NCBI GenBank assembly: GCA_963573315.1
Contig: OY752141.1
Coordinates: 3,968,001 to 4,032,000 of the forward strand
From: Entomortierella parvispora
Lineage: Eukaryota > Mortierellomycota > Mortierellomycetes > Mortierellales > Mortierellaceae
DNA: 64,000 nucleotides
Reading direction: 5' to 3'
Shown here in pieces: positions 11,198 through 23,237 of this stretch (positions are counted from its first letter, which is position 1; every line of letters begins with the position of its first letter). Under the pieces are notes generated by a model. The model ran no database searches. It had not been told where the DNA came from and saw only the letters and a list, made by a program, of their open reading frames with translations. The translations under genes were made by a program, and so were the position numbers.

Positions 11198-13710
11198 TTA
11201 GTAGCGGTTCGAGGGAGGGCCATATTGCTGGGTTCCATATGATCCGTATCCTCCCTGCTGAGGTTGTTGAGTTCCATATCCAGAGCTCGCGTAGCTTCCA
11301 TAGGATGGGTTCATAGGGGAATATCCTGTCTGCTGAGGTGCTGGAGACGCCTGGGGTGGTGGTGCGTGATGGGGTGCGCTGTGTTGAGTACCATAGTATC
11401 CCATGCCGCCTCCTCCTCCGCCTCCCATGTTACCAGACCCACTTCCGCCCAAACCGCCTTGGTTAGGAGCGCTCGTGTTGCACTGAGCGCAGGTTGTTCT
11501 CTTGGCGAAATTGTGGAATCCGCACTGCACATTTGGACAGATCCAATCGCCAGCCTTCATGCCCCCTGTCCGTTGAGGTTGTTGCTGCTGTGGAGGCATA
11601 GAGCCATAGGTGGGTCCTGGAGAAGCATCGCGTGGTTTGGCAAGTCCACAGCGCATGCACTGGAAACGGGAAGCAAAATTGTGAGAGTTGCAAGACGGGC
11701 AGTTCCAATCGCCCTGACGGAAAGCATGACCTCCTTGTCCTTGGCCGCCACCTCCAGAGTAAGGGGATCCCTGTTGACCTCCGCCGTAAGAGCCGTTTCG
11801 ACCACCACCATAGCCACCGCTGCTTCCATTGCTATCGTTGTAGCCACCATAGCCACCAGAGTTGGAGCCACGATAGCCACCGGCGCTGCTTCCGCTATTG
11901 CTGTTATATCCACCTCCGCTTCCACCACCAGGTCCTTGGAGAGGGGAGGGGGTATGGCACTTCATGCATGAAACTCTGGAAGCAAAGTTCTGGAAATTGC
12001 AATTGGGGCAGTTCCAGTCGCCAGGGCGGAATGTGATTGCGTGGCTACTGCTACCGCCGCCACTACCGCCGCCAGAAGCGTATGGGTGATGATGATGGCT
12101 GTGGTGAGAATGATGGTGAGGCGATGCAACTGGTCCTCCGTTGCCGTATCCCCCGCCGGATGTGCCAGGTCTGGACGAAGAGCACTTCAGGCACTGCATG
12201 CGGGATGCATAGTTGTGGAAGTTGCACTGAGGGTTGGTGCACATCCAGTCACCAGACGTAAAGTTGGCAGGCTGGAGAGGAACTGCACCATCGGGAGACG
12301 GTGAGCTGCACTTTAGACAGGCACGGCGGTTTGAAAAGTTCACAAACTGGCACATGTTGCAGGTCCAGTCCCCGGGTCTCGATGTAGCCGGCGCTGTGGG
12401 TTTGGCAGCACTCTAATCATTGAAATGGGTCACAGTCAGCTCAAATACCAACAAGAATAAACCCGAAATCAAAAAAAAATTGTTGGTTGTCAGTTTTACC
12501 TGGAAAGAAGAAAGTTTGCCCTTTTGGGTATCCATGGCGGCCTTGCTTGATGGCACAATCTCGATAGCACGCTGTCCGAGCAATGCTCCATTCAGTTGGA
12601 GGGCGGCAAGAGCATCAGCATGTTTTTCAAAAACGGCAAATCCTCCACCACTGGGCCGGTTAGAAGAGGTGGACAGCATGACAAGGTCTTTGGGCTTGAG
12701 CTGCTTGGTGGCAAAGAACGTCTCCAACTCTGACTGCGTGATGACATAGGACAGAGAGGAGATGCGTACAATCTTGGATGAGTCTGCCTTGAACTGCCTA
12801 AGGACTTGGGCGGGATCGGTGGCGCTTGTGAAGACATCGGGGTGAGCAAAGGCGACGAGATACTTCATGATGTTAACGATCGTCTTGGCATCATCAAGTC
12901 CAGAGTGTGCTTGGCCAAACTGGGAAACTGCAAAAGCCTCGCACATTTTCTCCAGAGAGAAGGACTTGAGCACAACCTCTGAGTGGTGGGCGATCCATTT
13001 TGTGGCCTCCTCCTTGAGGTCAAACAAAACGGGCTCTTGAAGATAGGTGGGAAGAGTGACACCCTTGTCCTTGGCTTCTCTGGGCAACTGAATGCGAAGG
13101 TCCCAAGCACCGTGAGTGACAAAGCAGAAAGTCAGGCCTTTGTCAACAATCTCGCGGTTGATGTAGCTGTCGAGAGACTGAATAGCATCGGCAAGAGTAC
13201 CGGCGTTTTCCAGTTGTTCGGATGAGATTTTGGTCAAGGTCTCGCAGAACGGTGTTACTGGGGTCGACAAAGGCTTGACATAGCTCTGTTCCTCGTGAAG
13301 TATGGTCAAGTTGGACTTTGAGATGCAGAGCCAGGAAAACTCGATAATCTCAGCGGTGGCCTATATGAGACAGGACATGTTGAATCAAGTTAGCAACGGA
13401 TCATGTGTAGATTGAGGAAGATAGGCCGTGAAGGACCTAGGTAACTTACGGGAGTTACGAGAAGCTCTTCTGCTGGCTTTCCGTCATCGCAGGTAGCTTC
13501 AAAGTCGAGGACAATGAAGAAATCGTACTCGCTCGTGGGGACCTTGGGTGCTTTGGAGACGGGAGTGGGCTTGGCAGGCAGAGACGCAATGCCTACTGGG
13601 GCAGGTGAAGCCGATTGGCTGGATGCACTCAGAGCAGGCGAGTTCTCGGATTTGAGCGAGGGGTTCTCCTGGGGACCATCTTCGTCGCGGGTCAAGTCTA
13701 CATGAGCCAT
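11198..13710 (-). CDS. DEDDh exonuclease-like + RRM + RanBP2 zinc-finger RNA-binding protein (Nrp1-like)
   Basis: Exons 13710-13450, 13360-12500 and 12412-11198 give 778 residues. The N-terminal third is an ERI1-type RNase H-fold exonuclease: VLDFEATCD (two acidic ligands), THGAWDLR (third Asp) and HSGLDDA (His and final Asp), so the DEDDh set looks complete. Next comes an RRM-like segment (VRISSLSYVITQSELETFF with GGGFAVFEKHADALAAL). Then five RanBP2-type zinc fingers follow, each GDW-C-x2-4-C...N-F-x-x-R...C-x2-C, separated by Gly/Ser/His/Tyr-rich linkers. The C-terminus is Gln/Gly/Tyr-rich and prion-like. The arrangement resembles yeast Nrp1, a stress-granule RNA-binding protein; that orthology is inferred. 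An in-frame Met at 13773 is a possible alternative start. Confidence 0.85.
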
Positions 13711-13829
13711 GGTGTGAGGATGAGGATGACGAGGAAGGGGATGATGAGGGGATGATGAGGATGGATGATGCAATCAGGAAGGATGTCCTCACACTGTAGG
13801 ACACTGTGCCCACCGCCGGGATTTTTGAT

Positions 13830-13843
13830 TACGTCACTGTATT
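13830..13843 (+). promoter_or_regulatory. CRE-like promoter motif TACGTCACTGTATT
   Basis: It contains TACGTCA, an ATF/CREB (bZIP)-type half-palindrome, about 120 bp upstream of the exonuclease-RRM gene start. The same 14 bases occur at 45897-45910 upstream of the SFT2-like gene. Its regulatory role is inferred only. Confidence 0.35.
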
Positions 13844-13871
13844 TCCGCTGCTGCGCCTGCTACCAGAAATC

Positions 13872-16800
13872 TCATTCTTTTTCCAGGCCCACACTGGTTT
13901 GATACACATCAAACAAACTACGAACGCGAATCTGATCCGCCGTCAACACGTCCTCTGGACCAGCTGCACGCCAGTCAAAGACGACCTCGCGGGACTCTTT
14001 GGCCAACATCCAGAAACAGTTCTCACTAAAGTACCCCTCAACATTGCATCTCCAGCTTAGCCACACCCATCCAGCAACGCGCTCAGCGACTACAGTGAAC
14101 TGGACTCGACTGGACCGCTCGCTTTTAGACTTTGGCTCTTTGACAGCCGCAGTCACCGAAAATGCCTCGACTCGTAGCCTCGGATCCTGACTTAACAACT
14201 TGATCGGAAATGGTATTCGTGAAGGATATGGCTGTGGCAACATCTTTGCAACCATGCTCTCGCCTTGGTCCTCGCCCTGAAAGGTCGCCGTTGCCATAAG
14301 TAGAAACTGATTGGAGTCCACACCGGCCTCCTGATCGAATGCTTGAGGATTTACAGACACTACGTGCATGCTGTGCTGAGCCCTTATTTCGAACGGAACC
14401 AAAGCGACATCGGAACACTGTCCCGACTTGAAATGCAAGGCCTTCACGATCAATTGTCCTATAGGAGCCTCTATCGAGTTAGTCGAACATTCACAGCATC
14501 GATGCAGGCAACTAGCTAGCCACATCAATATCAGTACCTGTTATTGACTTTCTTCCATCGTTTGATATATGAACGTGAAACCTACAATCCTCTTCCCTTT
14601 CGAACCCAGAGATGAGGACATCGGCGAACGCGTTCTTAATAAAATAGTGCAGCGGTTTCCACTTTCCTAATTGTGAGATAGACGACAGAATCAGTACAAT
14701 GAGTACCAAGATGAACGTCGGACGCTGTTGCATTCCTTACCGTTGTGCTCGATGCTTGACCCTTCATATTCCAAGAAAAAAACATTGACATGTTAGGATC
14801 TTGAAGGCAGTTCAAAACAAAGGTGCGATGACGCCGAAAACGCGAGACTTACAGGTAGGACCTGGCCATATGTCGTTCAGCTGCCAGTATAGAGCCCCCA
14901 TGGTATTGCTAGTTCCGCCTCGTCCGCGGCGATAGTGCTCAGTCTGTGCAACAATTGATCTTGCCTGTACACACTGTGTCAAGTAACAATAATCATCAAA
15001 GGTCGCTTCTTGGAGATTCATAGAGACTCTATTCTTCTCAGGATCCGACCAGAGATAAGTGGACAAGACCTTTGGGAGACAAAACTGAAACTGTTGCAGA
15101 TGGTTAGTTCTCTGCCTCCGGCCCATGACCATATCTTCAAGCAGTTGTACCTCGATTTGTTCCAACATCTCTCTTTGCCCGTTTCCGTGATGATTGCGAT
15201 GCACTGAAAGACTTGACAATGGATGCCAGTCTTTGCTTGACGAGATAGTTTTCCAGAGATCAAAGGACGGCATAGACTGTGCACCATACTCTGCTCCATC
15301 AATTCCAGTTAGCGACCCAGGTCACTCTTACAATACTCTGTGGTCCTGAGGTAGGCTCGTCACCATCCCCTCCGACAGATCACGTGAGCGCGAGATGGAT
15401 TTCCTAATGAGGAAACCCTCACATTTCTCTTCTGGAGGGGCTGGTCGCAGAGTTGGGGGTCTCCTATAGCTGCGTGTACACCCTTCCACACCATGTAAAA
15501 ATTATTTCCTCTACACGGCGTGAATCATAATGCGGGAGAAATGTACACGCCGCTCTATTAAACCCCCGACTTTGCGACCAGCCCCTCCAGAAGCAAAAGA
15601 TGAGGGTTTCCTCTTCGGGAAATTCACTTGCCCTCACTGTGGCTGGCGGAGGGGATGGTGACGAGTCTAGTCCTGAGGCGAAAGTCATAAACGTACCGGA
15701 AACAAAACGGGCACTAGGGTAGTTCTCAACATGAAGTCCATTGTGCTTGTAGTCATAGAAATGAACATCGCCATACAGTCCACGCTCAGACTCTTGAAGA
15801 ATATATCTCTCCGTATACGGGTTATTTGAGATCAAACCTGCGGAGGGTGAACTGACATTTTGGAAGAATTTCGGTTAGTACAATAGTCCATGTTGTTAAA
15901 GGATAATTTTCGACTTGTCAATATAATATATATGTTACGTGGATATGAACGACCGCGAGACATCAATGCCACGGAGTGTGTTCATGATGGTTTCGATATA
16001 GAGCTTATGATAGTCAACCTACAGAGTTTAGAGGTGAGTAAAGAGGTGTTTCGCTGCACAGAACACCAGCTCAAGTGATTTTCCTACCGTAAACATATAT
16101 GGATTGAGAACCGTTGCCTTATCCCAGCTACATATCACGAGAATGTCAGTCATCAAGAAGATGTAAAAAAAACTTGCCCAAAAAGATGCGAGTATGCGAA
16201 TACTTGCCCTTTCACCATGAACTCTTGATTTTCATTGTTGCCTGACCAAAGTACGATACAAGGGTGCACCATCAGACGCTTCACCTGATCCGTAACCTCG
16301 TGTTTGACATTGTCCAAGAACTTTTGGTCGGTAGGATAGAGAGCGCACGCGAACCTATATATATAAGCAACAAGAATGTTTGGTGAGAGAGCCGAGTCAG
16401 ACACATGCTTTCGTATTGCATCGCGCATCGTACATGAACTCTTGCCAGACCATCAGACCCAACTCATCACAGAGTTGGTAGAATTCTATCCGTTGAAGAT
16501 GTCAGACGTCCGTTCCTTTCAGCGTTCATCATAACTCAAGAAAAGACTGCGTACCGTCTGTTTCATATCGTCCTCCGCCCCAAATCCGAACCATGTTCAT
16601 ATTGGCTGCAACGCAGCTCTCCAAAAGTGCTCTTTTCTTTTCCGTTGTCACGAGTCGATCGAAGACATGACCAGGGATCCAATTTGACCCCTTTGCAAAT
16701 ATGTCAACTCCATTGACGCGAAAATGAAAAGAACTGCCCTTCTGATCATCCCCCAGTGCATCCTGGATCAACTGGCATGTTCTAAATCCGCAATTGAACT

Positions 16801-18534
16801 TGTGCGATGCAACTTTCGTTTCTTTCTCAGATAAGAGGGTTGCCTTCAAACCATATAGTCGAGCCTTTCCGTAACCTATGGGCCACCATTCTTCAACAGA
16901 ACCATGCTCCAGCTCATACGTATTCTCCAGAGTGTTATGTCCACGGACAACATGTAGATCTCTGGAAATGAGCAGCGCTTCTCCCTCCAATTCAGACTTG
17001 AGAGTGAATAGCTGATCTTCATCACTATACATCTCAACACAGATCTAAAAGAGAGTTACCAAGCTGTAGTTATTTTGAACCTCTGTCTTACAATACCATT
17101 TACCTTGATCAGCCAAACATTTTTACTTGGATCAAAATCCGTCAGTAGGCTCCAGTTTGTAACCAAGGGGCAATTGCGACTCAACATCAGGGATATTGGC
17201 CGCCAAATACCTAGATGTAAGATTCAAATATCAGCCTTATTGCTCTTCTCTGGCCATTTCCGCATCGCAATCGCAACACAGTAATAATGTATTATATACC
17301 ACATGGAGCAAACGCAGGGCCCCAGTCCCAGGAGAATGCACACTACGAAAAATATATCGTTCAAGTCAGTGATCTCTCTCTCTCTTACTGTCAGTCTCCA
17401 CTTTGTCCTACATGGCTGGGATACTTGTACCTGTTCTTTTCTGATGAAATTGCGACAGGGAAACCCATGTTGTGCAGCACTGATGTTGAACATATCTGGC
17501 ACCTATCATTTTGGAAACAAAAGGTGAGGGACTTGAGTCAATTGATAAACAAGAGTGACTAGAAGTATGACAACGACTCTTGCACGTCATACATAATATG
17601 GATATGCATCCGCTCCATCTTGAGCAGTTTGAATAGCGGAGTCGAACTGAATACGGAGCACGTTGGATCCTTGAATAAGGGCGTCTCTGACATCCAGGAG
17701 GTAGGTTCGAAACTGATTGTTTGTGGTGCCTACAGTTTTCCCGTTCAAAACCACTGTAGCAATGGTGTCTAGCCCCTCGCACTTCAGGATCGCCTCCGAG
17801 AATGGGCTTCCGTAGAGCTGAAATTTCTTCTCGTAAGTCCATGTCTTGTACATGACGGCCCTGATCGAATCTCTGAAGTTTGAACTCGGTCAGTTAGCGC
17901 TCTCTTCAGATGCTTTGTCCAGTAGAGCAAGGCGCCGGCACTCACTTCACATAATTGGTCCCATAGTAGACATTCTCTTCAAGCAGAGTTGCATGAATTA
18001 GGTCGAGGTGCACTTGACCTGGAAGGACAGGACGTCTTAAGAATCGAGATCAAGTGTTGTTGTCAAATGTCCTCGTCAATTTCAAACAAAGAAAGTACCT
18101 GGAACAAGGGCTTTGATTCTCAAGTTCTCAGCAACGCCTAGCCACCACTGGCCATTGAGGTTTATGACTGTCTTGTGAGGATTCATGTCACCCTCAAGAC
18201 CATCAAGCAGCGTTTTGATGGACGGAATGTTGGCATCTCTCAAGTGCCTCAAGGTAACCTTCTTCAGACGCTGGTCCTCTGTCACCAGCACCAGCAACAA
18301 TAGCGAGTTGATAACAATGGGGTCTTTTTGCTCTTGAATGGGGAAGGTGTCGACTTTTAACTTCAAGATTCCGAGAAAAATGTCGACATTACCGTTCCGA
18401 GGCATCGCTTTGTCTGGGAATTCGGAATGCACTTTGCAAATTTCCTTCGCCAAAGAAACATCCTCCTGAGAGATTTCCGAAATGTAACCAATGGAATATA
18501 GCTGAACCATTTCTAATAATGCGCTGTGAGTCAT
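13872..18534 (-). CDS. Beta-mannosidase, glycoside hydrolase family 2, 17 exons
   Basis: Hydrolyses terminal beta-mannose from oligosaccharides, as in N-glycan turnover. Exons: 18534-18099, 18018-17946, 17872-17593, 17502-17431, 17342-17300, 17210-17104, 17044-16555, 16485-16434, 16354-16208, 16127-16088, 16018-15939, 15851-15697, 15290-15151, 15090-14853, 14761-14741, 14666-14538 and 14470-13872; 1033 residues in frame. Landmarks are LNGQWWL and VPGQVHLDL (jelly-roll domain), FSWDWGP, the acid/base Glu in WSGNNENQ, the nucleophile Glu in RFVSEYGAQS, and [11 protein letters not shown]. About 120 N-terminal residues precede the GH2 start and match nothing I know. No signal peptide is obvious, so it may be cytosolic. 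Exon 15 is only 21 nt. The intron after exon 9 has a GC donor. The intron at 15291-15696 carries a MITE. Confidence 0.9.
15343..15351 (+). repeat. Left 9-bp target-site duplication of the intronic MITE
   Basis: GTCCTGAGG directly abuts the left inverted repeat and is repeated exactly at 15670-15678 on the other side of the element. Confidence 0.85.
15352..15669. mobile_element. 318-bp foldback MITE with long terminal inverted repeats
   Basis: Both ends begin TAGRCTCGTCACCATCCCCT when read inward. The left arm (about 15352-15495) and the right arm (about 15526-15669) align as inverted copies over about 144 bp. The outer 23 bp are nearly perfect and an internal 21-bp block (CTTCTGGAGGGGCTGGTCGC plus one base) is identical; overall identity is about three quarters by eye. 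The element is flanked by an exact 9-bp duplication and has no coding capacity. Long inverted repeats with a 9-bp duplication fit a Mutator-derived MITE. Its ends differ from those of the 9-kb transposon at 36733. It lies inside an intron of the beta-mannosidase gene and would be spliced out as a near-complete hairpin. Confidence 0.9.
15670..15678 (+). repeat. Right 9-bp target-site duplication of the intronic MITE
   Basis: Exact copy of GTCCTGAGG, abutting the right inverted repeat. Confidence 0.85.
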
Positions 18535-19157
18535 TTTGGACAGAATGTAGTAGGAACTAAATGGGGATTCAGGAGGGTTCAGGAGGGTAGGACTGAAGGA
18601 ATGGAATGAGGGGACAATGTCGCAACAACGCGTGGGAAGAAAAGACGACCGCATGTCGTCTTCTTCCCCGCGCTCTCCCACGAGCACGCACGGAGCCAGA
18701 AGATCCTCGGCTGGTGATTGGCCGATCTCGCGCAATGTCCATGGCCCATGCATCCACGCCATCAGGCTCCTGTTCTCTCTTGCCTTTTCTCCTTGACCTT
18801 GATCTTGATATGGTCTTCATCACCATCCCGTAGAGACGCGAAAAGGAGGATCACTCAACCTGCACTGGGCCTGCGTAACGGATATGAGGCACAGTTCCGA
18901 TTAGCGCCAGTCTTCAGGACAATCACGACATTCTGGTCAGACCCCCTTTCCAAAGCCCTGAGCATTGTCTCCAAATCCCCTGCTCGCGAGACCAAATAAA
19001 ACAATGACCATTTTCTTCCTCTTTTCTCGATATCCTCCTTTCGTCATCTTGATAATTTTGCATCCATCCCTACCCTACCCCACCACCTCACTTGAATATA
19101 CCCACAGCATTCTCTCATCACAAAAAAGAGCCTCACACCCGTCCGCCCGTTACAGCA
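18535..19157. other. Divergent intergenic region
   Basis: Gap of 623 bp between beta-mannosidase (-) and the subtilase (+). It is pyrimidine-rich just before the subtilase start. No further gene or clear motif is visible. Confidence 0.5.
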
Positions 19158-22100
19158 ATGCGAGCTTCCTTCATCATCTTGAGTCTCTCGGTTTCTATTG
19201 CCGTCTCTCTGGCCTTTCCCATAGGGACAAAAGCGGGGATCGATCCTTGTCAGCCACAATCTTCCTTTAGACTGCTAGACAACGACGTAGATGTGGAGGG
19301 CGGCTCCTTTGAGGCCTTTGCAACTGCTCCCTCTTCTAGCTTCTTGATCGAGCTTGATGTTCCACCGGCTGGGTTAGACCGCCATGAACGTATCCGCCTA
19401 GAAGATGATGGCGATCTCCAGGATGTCACCGAGAGTCGACGGACCATAGTTGCTGCTCAACATGAGGACTTTCAGTCGTACTTGAGTGATAACCTGAAAC
19501 TGGATTTTCAAGTGCGGCATGAGTTCTTTGACTTGATGAACGGAATGAGTATCGATCTTCAAGACACTCCTGCAAGCAAACTGCCAAAGATCCTCGAAAA
19601 GATTAGATCCACACCAGGGGTTATCAAAGTGTGGCCGCTTGTAAGTATACTGAAAATGAAAACTCAATCCAAATGTTGCCTCTTAGCAACATGGGGTCAT
19701 GGGGTAACACTTTTGCCTTTTTCTCTCATAGACTGCCGTGGACAGGCCCAAGACTATTGAGCACGATACAGGATACAATGCTCTGGCAGTCCTTCCCCAA
19801 CTAAGCACTGTGCATGAGCAGACAGGTGTCCTAGGAGTGCGTAACGACTTGGGGTTTAAAGGAAAGGGTGTCAGGGTCGGTATCATTGGTATGCGAACAG
19901 TGGTAAATAAATAGACAAGTCGGTGTCCCAGAGAATAATGAGATTAATAGCTACTCCTCAATAGATACTGGAGTTGATTACACACACGAGGCCCTTGGGT
20001 CGTGCTATGGTAACATTCACGTGATGAAGTTCGGTGGTTAGTGGCATATGGATATTATCGTACTAACACGTTTTTTTTTTGTGCTATCGCTAGGTCCTGG
20101 TTGCAAAGTTACGACTGGATTCGATTTTGTTGACGGAGATTCCGCAACTCCAGGAGGGTTCGATTGTGTTGGGGTAACTGCTATTGAATATCTGATAACT
20201 AGTCGATCCCAATGAGAAGACTTGTGCCCACGAACTACCCCCTAACGGCATCAAATGTTGCTCCTCAACAGCATGGAACTCATGTCGCCGGGATCATAGC
20301 TGGCAATAGTGCAATGTCAAATTTTTACGGAGTAGCGCCTGAAGGTGAGCATTCATTGATGAGATGTCTGCGATTGATGGCCCTCTCCCTTATAACCTGT
20401 CTATGTTTTGTTCTTAGCTACCATTGGATCATACAGAGTATTCCCTTGCAATGGCAGTTCAAAGGACGACGTTATCATTGCGGCTCTTGAACATGCCTAC
20501 ACGGATGACATGGATGTTGTCAACTTGTCTCTCGGTGGAGGGTCATCCTGGGCTAATTCGCCACTTTCTCGGGTAGCTGGTGCACTCTCTGACCTCGGCG
20601 TTGTTGTTGTGGCGGCGATCGGAAATGATGGAGATCAAGGTCTGGATGAAGTTTCTTCCCCTTCCATCAACAGAAAGGCAATCTCGGTCACCAGTTTCGA
20701 GGGTCCAGGATATGTTTCAAGCTACTTTCAAGTGCTGGGAAATAACGACTCTAAAATCGGTAATTTCTTGTGCGATTTCTCAAGGAAATGGCCAATTTGG
20801 CCTTTTGTGCGTTCCCGCCGTCTCACTCCTTACCATCCAAACAGATTTCTCAGACAAACCCCCGCAGGATATTGTTGAAACGGCCGTCAACTTGGTGATA
20901 CCATCTGACGATGTCGAAGGATGTTCTACATATCCAACCAGAATCGATGGATCGGTAGCTTTGTTGAGGCGAGGCTCTTGCACTTTTGTAGCAAAGGTGC
21001 GTTCACATTCGAAGAACAGATGTGATGAATGCTCTCTCCCTTCAAGTCGTTTGACATCTTCATTTGTCGCCCACAATTGAATCATAGATGAAACTTGCCC
21101 AGGATGCTGGTGCCATCGGATGCATTTTCTACAACAACGTTCAAGGCTCACTTCGTCCGAAAGTGGACGAACCAGATGTGAAAATCTTTGGCCACGGTAT
21201 CTCATTAGACCAAGGGCAACTTTTATTGAATCAGATCAAGGAAGCGGGCGGCAATTCGATCAAGATTGTCTACAAGGCAGATAAGGCTGTCTTTGAGAAT
21301 GGGATGGGAGGAAAGATCTCCTTATTCTCGAGCTGGGGACTCGGTCCAGAGTTGGAACTCAAGCCTGATATTGGCGCTCCAGGTGGCTACATCTACAGTA
21401 CAATTCCGGTAAGTTCCAGGTGTCAGTTTTTGTGATCCTGATGGTCTTTCCAGCAGGCAGCAGCTAACTATGTATATCTTGAATAGGTCGCCAAAGGATC
21501 ATTCTCGACCATGTCGGGAACCTCAATGGCAACGCCCTATGTAGCAGGCGCAGCTGCCCTCCTCCTAGAGTCTGAGAAAACTATCGACCGGGCGTCCGTT
21601 CTCACCCGACTTCAGATGTACGCCAAACCTGGAATTTTCCAGGATCGGCAAGTTCCAGATTCAGTAGCAAGGCAGGGGGCCGGAATGGTGAACATCTTGA
21701 GCGCCATTCAGGGGAAGGCGATTATCTCCCCATCTCACCTACCGCTGAATGACAGTATCCACATTGCAGACATCTACAACCTGACTCTCACCAACCACTA
21801 TACGACTGTAGAAGAGTTTAAGCTTTCCCATGTTCCTGCTATATCCGTACTTGGCTTTACCTCAACAGGTCAACCCTCCGATACGATCCAGTATGACGAG
21901 GCGGCCGCTGAACTAGTGTTTAATACTCCTAGAATACGACTTGAGCCCAACGAGTCTCTGACGTTTACTGTCCAAGTTAATGCCCCGAAAACTCTGGATG
22001 TCAATAATCATTGGATCTACAGCGGATATGTCAGAATAGAGCCAACCATGGATTTGACGCGACCTGCCCTTCAGGTTCCTTACGCTGGCATGTATGGCTC

Positions 22101-22560
22101 CTACAGCACTGTGGACATTCTTGATATGCAGGATGGATTCCCTCTCATCCTTGGACCATCTGCCGATGGTCGATTGACGCCGATCAACAGTGACATGGAA
22201 CCTAGTGCACACTTGTATACAATGAAAGGCAAGAACATTGTTACGATGCTTCTCAAGATTTCGAATCCATTGAGGAGCATGAGGATCTATGTTTTGGACG
22301 TGACGGCAAAAAAGATCCAGGGTTTGGTACCCGTAGATGGCGATTACATCGGGAGGACAGACGCCACGAAATCAAAATTCTTTGTGGTTCCATGGTCAGG
22401 CCGAGCGGTGAACGCTAACGGCACCCTTGTGGCGGTCCCCGACGGCTTGTACTCGTTGGTGGTGATTGCATCCAAGCCTTTCTCAAGCGGCGACCGTGGA
22501 GTGACTAGCGGGCCGCACGAAACCTGGGTTTCGCCTACATTCATGATCCAGCACAATTAA
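19158..22560 (+). CDS. Secreted subtilisin-like serine protease (S8A) with PA domain
   Basis: Extracellular endopeptidase. Nine exons (19158-19640, 19732-19888, 19965-20036, 20094-20173, 20272-20344, 20418-20759, 20845-20996, 21088-21408, 21487-22560) give 917 residues. It has a signal peptide (about residues 1-19, hydrophobic core ending SLA), then an inhibitor I9-type propeptide. The catalytic Asp lies in VGIIDTGVDYTH (codon split by an intron), the His in HGTHVAG and the Ser in SGTSMATPY. A PA domain (about 20845-21290, with VALLRRGSCTF and AGAIGCIFYNN) is inserted between His and Ser, as in Vpr-like/minor extracellular proteases. A C-terminal Fn3-like (DUF1034-type) region follows. All triad residues are present, so it should be active. 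A poly(A) signal follows about 40 nt after the stop. Confidence 0.92.
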
Positions 22561-22600
22561 TTTTGAAGCACAGTTGTTGTTCGCGTTCAACTTTTCAGAA

Positions 22601-22606
22601 AATAAA
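22601..22606 (+). terminator. Poly(A) signal AATAAA of the subtilase gene
   Basis: Canonical hexamer about 40 nt downstream of the subtilase stop codon. Confidence 0.5.
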
Positions 22607-23216
22607 AAAAGAGGGTAGTAACTTGGCCCACGTGTGCATATCGTTGTGCTGGACACTCACATCAATTGGCGGCAAGCTGCATGAGGGCACCTTGAACTAT
22701 GGAGGGCTGTGACACAGGGCTGTGTCAGGTCGACGGCGCCATTGAGTACAGTAGGTACACACCCCAGGGCAAGGGAGAAGGGAGAGCTACCGCCATTGCG
22801 CTGGTGTCGTGCATCCGTTGATGATCCCAGCGAGAGCCTTACAAGTAGCCCCTTTGCAGAAGAGGATGGACATTGTCACCTCCGCGCATGCGTCTCCGAA
22901 CTCAACCCCAGCGGGTTTGGAACCCCGCGACTCGATCGGTTTTTGACAGCGAACCGAAGATCGAAGGGTGTGCCGAAGGATGACGATGCTGACTGTTGAT
23001 GGAGATGGTGCAGATGATGGTTGCAGGGTGAAGGAGGAGGTTAAACGAGGGCCGTGCTGGAGGACGAAAGAAAGATGAAAGATGGAAGATAGAGCAAAGA
23101 AAGGGAAAAAAAAGATAGTCGGGGTCAATCCATGATCCAGATGCGTCCATCGATGCACCCAAGCGGGGGCGGGTGGCTTGGCTGATCTGCTCTCATCTCA
23201 CACCCAGTCGAGCAGT

Positions 23217-23237
23217 GTGCAGTGTGCAGTGTGCAGT
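23217..23237. repeat. (GTGCAGT)x3 tandem repeat
   Basis: Three exact 7-bp units, preceded by a partial unit. Confidence 0.9.

Noticed and set aside
11264-11971. Long plus-strand ORF opposite the zinc-finger region
   Set aside because: Antisense to Gly/Ser-rich zinc-finger linkers; no recognisable protein sequence.
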